64,000 nucleotides of DNA from Entomospira culicis (GTDB lineage Bacteria > Spirochaetota > Spirochaetia > WRBN01), in NCBI RefSeq assembly GCF_028748145.1, contig NZ_CP118181.1, forward strand, positions 379,433 through 443,432. Direction: 5' to 3'. Of this stretch, positions 61,999 through 64,000 are shown piece by piece; positions within the stretch are counted from its first letter, which is position 1; each line of letters opens with the position of its first letter. The notes beneath the pieces are model-generated. The model saw only the letters and a program-made list of their open reading frames with translations. It did not search any database and had not been told where the DNA came from. A program made the translations under genes and the position numbers.

Positions 61999-63390
61999 AT
62001 GAGTGATTGGATGATGATGGCTGGCATTGGAGTGGTCTTTTTTGCGATGCTTTTGGTGCTTAGAGGCATGGCGAAAAATCCTAAGCAATTTAATTTTTCC
62101 AAGCGCGTCTTTGCGGGCTTGGCCTTTGGTATTCTTTTTGGGGCAGTGTTGCAGGTGCTCTTTTTAGAGCAGCACGCGCAGATGCTCTTTAAGACGCTGG
62201 AGTGGACAAACTTGGTGGGGCAAGCCTACCTTGGTCTTTTGCAGATGATTATCATGCCATTGATTATCGTCTCGATCTCTAGTGCGATCTTGAATATGAA
62301 GCAAGACGAGAATCTCGCGGGAGCAACCGGACAAATTATCGGGGTGCTGGTGGCAACAACTGCGATATCGGCGATGATTGGTATTGGTATCAGCCTTGTA
62401 TTTAACCTGCAGGCACCAGATGTGATTACTAGTGACATGACCAACCGAGGCGCTGTGCTGGAGGGAATGGTTGATGCTAATAATCTTGGGATGGCGCATC
62501 AAATTAGACAAATGCTACCAGATAATCCGTTTAAAGATATGGCGGGTATCCGTAAGACCTCTACGCTAGGTGTGGTGATTTTTGTGGCGCTCTTTTCTTT
62601 GGCAGCGCGTCAAATTGCAAACAAAAAAGAGAAGAGCTTCTCTCTTATTAAAGACGGTGTAACGGCGCTTCATGATGTGGTGATGCGTCTTTTAACGATT
62701 GTTCTACGCTTAACTCCTTATGGTGTTTTTGCTATGATGACCAACTTAATGGCTACAAGTTCTTTTGAGGAGATGCTCAAATTTGTCTACTTCCTTGGTG
62801 CTAGCTACTTGGGACTCTTGCTTATCTTTTTGGTGCATCTTCTTTTAATTTCTATCAGTGGACTTAATCCTGCTACGTATGTCAAAAAAGGCTGGCCGGT
62901 CTTTCTCTTTGCTTTTACCAGCCGTAGCTCGATGGGAACAATTCCGCTTAATGTTAAGGCGCAGACCCAGAGCATGGGGGTGAGCGAGAGCTCTGCGAAT
63001 CTCTCGGCAAGTTTGGGTGGGTCAATTGGACAAAATGGTTGCGCGGGTCTCTATCCTGCTATGCTCGCGATTATGATTATGATCTCTTCTGGCATGGATA
63101 TTACGATTGGTACGATTATTCAGTTGATTTTAGTGGTAGCTATTAGTAGCTTTGGTGTAGCGGGAGTAGGTGGTGGTGCGACCTTTGCCGCGCTCATTGT
63201 CTTGAGTATCATGAATTTACCCGTAGCTTTGGTTGGTGTCTTAATTTCGGTAGAACCACTTATCGATATGGGACGTACGGCTATCAATGTCAGTGGTGCG
63301 ATGACTTCCGGACTTGTGAGTAGTCGCTGGCAAAAGACGCTTAATCTTGAGCGCTACAACGATCCAACGGCATCAATTCAAGAAGAGTAA
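61999..63390 (+). CDS. tcyP: L-cystine/cation:dicarboxylate symporter (TcyP-like)
   Basis: From ATG 61999 (AAAGGTGG five bases upstream; an in-frame GTG at 61990 is too close) the protein is 463 residues. It belongs to the DAACS superfamily but differs from the two symporters at 34-37 kb. Features include GLLQMIIMPLIIVSISSAIL, AFTSRSSMGTIPLNV (reentrant serine loop), GGSIGQNGCAGLYPAMLA and SVEPLIDMGRTAINVSGAM, with the Arg-Thr substrate site kept. The long N-terminal segment and these motifs fit TcyP, an importer of cystine. A CoA-disulfide-reductase-like gene follows 23 bp downstream, so disulfide uptake and reduction may be linked. Confidence 0.82.
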   Translation: MSDWMMMAGIGVVFFAMLLVLRGMAKNPKQFNFSKRVFAGLAFGILFGAVLQVLFLEQHAQMLFKTLEWTNLVGQAYLGLLQMIIMPLIIVSISSAILNMKQDENLAGATGQIIGVLVATTAISAMIGIGISLVFNLQAPDVITSDMTNRGAVLEGMVDANNLGMAHQIRQMLPDNPFKDMAGIRKTSTLGVVIFVALFSLAARQIANKKEKSFSLIKDGVTALHDVVMRLLTIVLRLTPYGVFAMMTNLMATSSFEEMLKFVYFLGASYLGLLLIFLVHLLLISISGLNPATYVKKGWPVFLFAFTSRSSMGTIPLNVKAQTQSMGVSESSANLSASLGGSIGQNGCAGLYPAMLAIMIMISSGMDITIGTIIQLILVVAISSFGVAGVGGGATFAALIVLSIMNLPVALVGVLISVEPLIDMGRTAINVSGAMTSGLVSSRWQKTLNLERYNDPTASIQEE

Positions 63391-63413
63391 GATAAGACGA
63401 ACAGGGGGATATT

Positions 63414-64000
63414 ATGAAGATTATTGTGGTGGGGGCAACGGCAGCGGGTACGACATTTGCAGCCAAAATGCGTCGAAATAAAAAGGATGCACAGATTATC
63501 TTATTAGAGAAGAGTAACACGACGAGCTTAGGCGCGTGTGGTTTACCTTTTTATGTTGGCGGATTTTTTGACAATCCCCATCACATGATCGCCCGTACGC
63601 CCGAGCAATTTGTGGAGAGTGGCATTGATACGCGTATTTTACATGAAGCATTGTCGGTTAATGCAAAAGATAAATCGATTTTAATTAAAGATTTAGCGAA
63701 AAATCAAGAGTACTCCGAGAGCTATGATGCTTTAGTGATTGCGACGGGTGCAAGCGTAGCGCCCATGCCATTTTCTCTCGCCGAAGGGGTGGATATTTAT
63801 CCCTTGCGTCGCTTAGAGGATGGTATTAGGTTACACGAGGCGCTTCATAGTAGTACGCCCAAACACGTGGCAATCATCGGTGCGGGTTTTATCGGCATCG
63901 AGGTGGTCGAAGGGGCGCTCAAGCTTGGGCATCAAGTCTCTCTTATTGACGGCGCGCCAAAACCAATGGCAAATAGCGTGGATGAGGAATTTCAGAATCT
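63414..64000 (+). CDS. FAD-dependent CoA-disulfide reductase/NADH oxidase-like (partial)
   Basis: Residues 1 to about 195 are visible; the rest lies beyond the right edge. ATG 63414 follows GGGGG at good spacing. The N-terminal FAD loop is VVGATAAGTTFAAKMRR. A single redox cysteine lies in GACGLPFYVGG (about 41-51), as in CoA-disulfide reductases and NADH oxidases of this family. ALVIATGAS closes the FAD fold and IIGAGFIGIEVVEGA starts the NADH fold. It could reduce CoA disulfide with NAD(P)H or reduce oxygen to water; the fragment does not decide. Cotranscription with the cystine symporter supports a thiol role. Confidence 0.85.
   Translation, partial: MKIIVVGATAAGTTFAAKMRRNKKDAQIILLEKSNTTSLGACGLPFYVGGFFDNPHHMIARTPEQFVESGIDTRILHEALSVNAKDKSILIKDLAKNQEYSESYDALVIATGASVAPMPFSLAEGVDIYPLRRLEDGIRLHEALHSSTPKHVAIIGAGFIGIEVVEGALKLGHQVSLIDGAPKPMANSVDEEFQN

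Overview
The window looks like chromosomal DNA from a small, compact spirochaete genome. The 16S rRNA gene (6849-8385) carries a spirochaete-type 5' region. It stands alone, with no tRNA, 23S or 5S gene next to it, as in some host-associated spirochaetes. RNase Y, a zinc-ribbon/S20/HU cluster and frequent TTG or GTG starts fit this. An insect-associated lineage such as Entomospira is my guess, from gene content only (chitobiose- or cellobiose-type PTS, kynureninase). I see no phage, insertion sequence, CRISPR array or plasmid feature.

Layout. 1-2000: a truncated PTS EIIC gene and a family 4 phospho-glycosidase. 2.3-6.5 kb: a solitary DNA methylase, a decayed duplicate of a membrane-protein gene beside its intact copy, a lipoprotein and two membrane proteins. 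6.6-8.5 kb: the 16S unit with promoter, processing stem and terminator. 8.6-11 kb: YmdB and RNase Y. 11.3-16.6 kb: one 1768-residue polypeptide that appears to hold every acetyl-CoA carboxylase activity. 16.7-21.8 kb: a pseudouridine synthase, an envelope operon (TPR protein, LysM amidase, small helical protein, NlpC/P60-like protein) and RidA. 22-29 kb: a translation cluster (zinc-ribbon microprotein, S20, HU, tRNA-Glu, unknown protein, ArgS, RF2 with its programmed frameshift, a PEGA-like protein).

29-36.8 kb: a catabolic island. An MFS carrier, kynureninase and an aminotransferase lie on one strand. Alanine dehydrogenase and two amino-acid/dicarboxylate symporters lie divergently. Together they could take up kynurenines, release alanine and convert it to pyruvate. 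36.9-48.6 kb: an outer-membrane-type protein, tRNA-Arg, Pgk, Nth, two related MFS pumps either side of a repeat-built surface-type protein, a MATE pump, a solute-binding lipoprotein, a LysM protein and Maf. 48.7-58 kb: a DUF2147-like protein, MurC, YicC, a CMP kinase-like protein, MutM and a giant acyl-CoA dehydratase activase. 58.4-64 kb: a TPR protein, a DegP-like lipoprotein protease, a TcyP-like cystine symporter and a truncated CoA-disulfide-reductase-like flavoprotein.

Expression signals are very readable. Many genes have TTGACA/TATAAT promoters with 16-18 bp spacers. In seven cases the -10 box ends only 6-9 nt before the start codon, so the mRNA should be leaderless or nearly so. Other genes have strong AAGGAGG-type ribosome sites. 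Two genes place such a site ideally for an in-frame ATA codon. Several convergent pairs share or abut stop codons, which again points to compaction.
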